From Chitinophagaceae bacterium (GTDB lineage: Bacteria; Bacteroidota; Bacteroidia; Chitinophagales; Chitinophagaceae): a DNA stretch of 5,689 nucleotides. The notes beneath the pieces were generated by a model. The model did no database searches and had not been told where the DNA came from. It saw nothing but the letters and a program-made list of their open reading frames with translations. Location: assembly GCA_947378615.1 (NCBI GenBank), contig CANCKV010000255.1:1-5689 (forward strand), written 5' to 3'. Shown here piece by piece: positions 5,405 to 5,689 of this stretch; positions within the stretch are counted from its first letter, which is position 1; every line of letters starts with the position of its first letter. The translations under genes and the position numbers were made by a program.

Positions 5405-5689
5405 ATGACAAACATGCAACTATTTCATGATGTTAGCCAAGATTGTAGTAGAAATACAACGGAGAAATACAGCACGAGTTTTTCTTCGTCAATCAAATTA
5501 TTAGGAGAATCACTTCGCCAACCCATCTTTAATATCTATGGGTTTGTACGTTTTGCTGATGAAATTGTGGACACTTTTCATGATTATGATAAGGCTACTT
5601 TATTAAAGGAATTCAAGGATGCTACTTATCAAGCAATTGAGCGAAAAATAAGTTTGAATCCTATCATTCATAGTTTCCAAATCACAGTC
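5405..5689 (+). CDS. crtB: Phytoene/squalene synthase, N-terminal part (cut by window end)
   Basis: Condenses two geranylgeranyl diphosphates to phytoene, the first committed step of carotenoid synthesis, and would feed CrtI. The frame is open from the ATG at 5405 to the window end, 95 codons, about a third of a usual 280-300-residue enzyme. The visible part has YSTSFSSSIKLL (22-33), IYGFVRFADEIVD (44-56) with the first Asp-rich motif DEIVD (52-56) that binds the Mg-diphosphate, then HDYDKATLLKEF (59-70). An in-frame TAA at 5384 limits the start; ATG 5405 and ATG 5414 are both possible, and the second gives a more typical family N-terminus. Its 120-bp distance from crtI, with no terminator seen, makes co-transcription likely. 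A squalene synthase is the main alternative, but the crtI neighbour favours phytoene synthase. The second Asp-rich motif lies outside the window. Confidence 0.92.
   Translation, partial: MTNMQLFHDVSQDCSRNTTEKYSTSFSSSIKLLGESLRQPIFNIYGFVRFADEIVDTFHDYDKATLLKEFKDATYQAIERKISLNPIIHSFQITV

Overview
The window is AT-rich DNA (roughly one third G+C by eye) from a member of the Bacteroidota, probably a flavobacterial, sphingobacterial or chitinophagal lineage. The reasons are the style of the protein sequences (the C-terminal motif of the phytoene desaturase, the compact photolyase, the small ECF sigma factor), A-rich start regions without clear Shine-Dalgarno sequences, and one match to the Bacteroidota -7 promoter element TAnnTTTG. 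Genus and species cannot be read from the sequence.

Layout, left to right: a class I photolyase gene on the + strand (15-1367); a 131-bp convergent gap with two small palindromes and a weak stem-loop; two minus-strand genes, a YkgJ-type cysteine-cluster protein (1499-2005) lying downstream of a beta-carbonic anhydrase (2182-2814), separated by a 176-bp spacer with inverted heptanucleotide repeat arrays; a 252-bp divergent regulatory region; an ECF sigma factor on + (start placed at 3067, ends 3567); a 223-bp gap holding a GC-rich REP-like hairpin and a structured leader; phytoene desaturase crtI (3791-5284); and the first 95 codons of phytoene/squalene synthase crtB (from 5405), cut by the window edge. 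No rRNA, tRNA, CRISPR array, transposase or phage gene was seen.

Functionally this resembles a light-response and photoprotection neighbourhood. CrtB makes phytoene and CrtI desaturates it to coloured carotenoids that quench singlet oxygen; the photolyase uses light to reverse UV pyrimidine dimers; and an ECF sigma factor beside carotenoid genes recalls light-induced systems such as CarQ of Myxococcus and LitS of Streptomyces. No anti-sigma factor or B12-type MerR photoreceptor gene lies in the window, so control by light is inference. The carbonic anhydrase and YkgJ genes have no established link to this pathway.

The protein-coding part is largely ordinary for Bacteroidota. The less expected material is non-coding: the stop-codon-rich heptad arrays that can fold into a 31-bp stem, the 14-bp perfect hairpin after the sigma gene, and a second 14-pair stem with two G-U pairs in the crtI leader.
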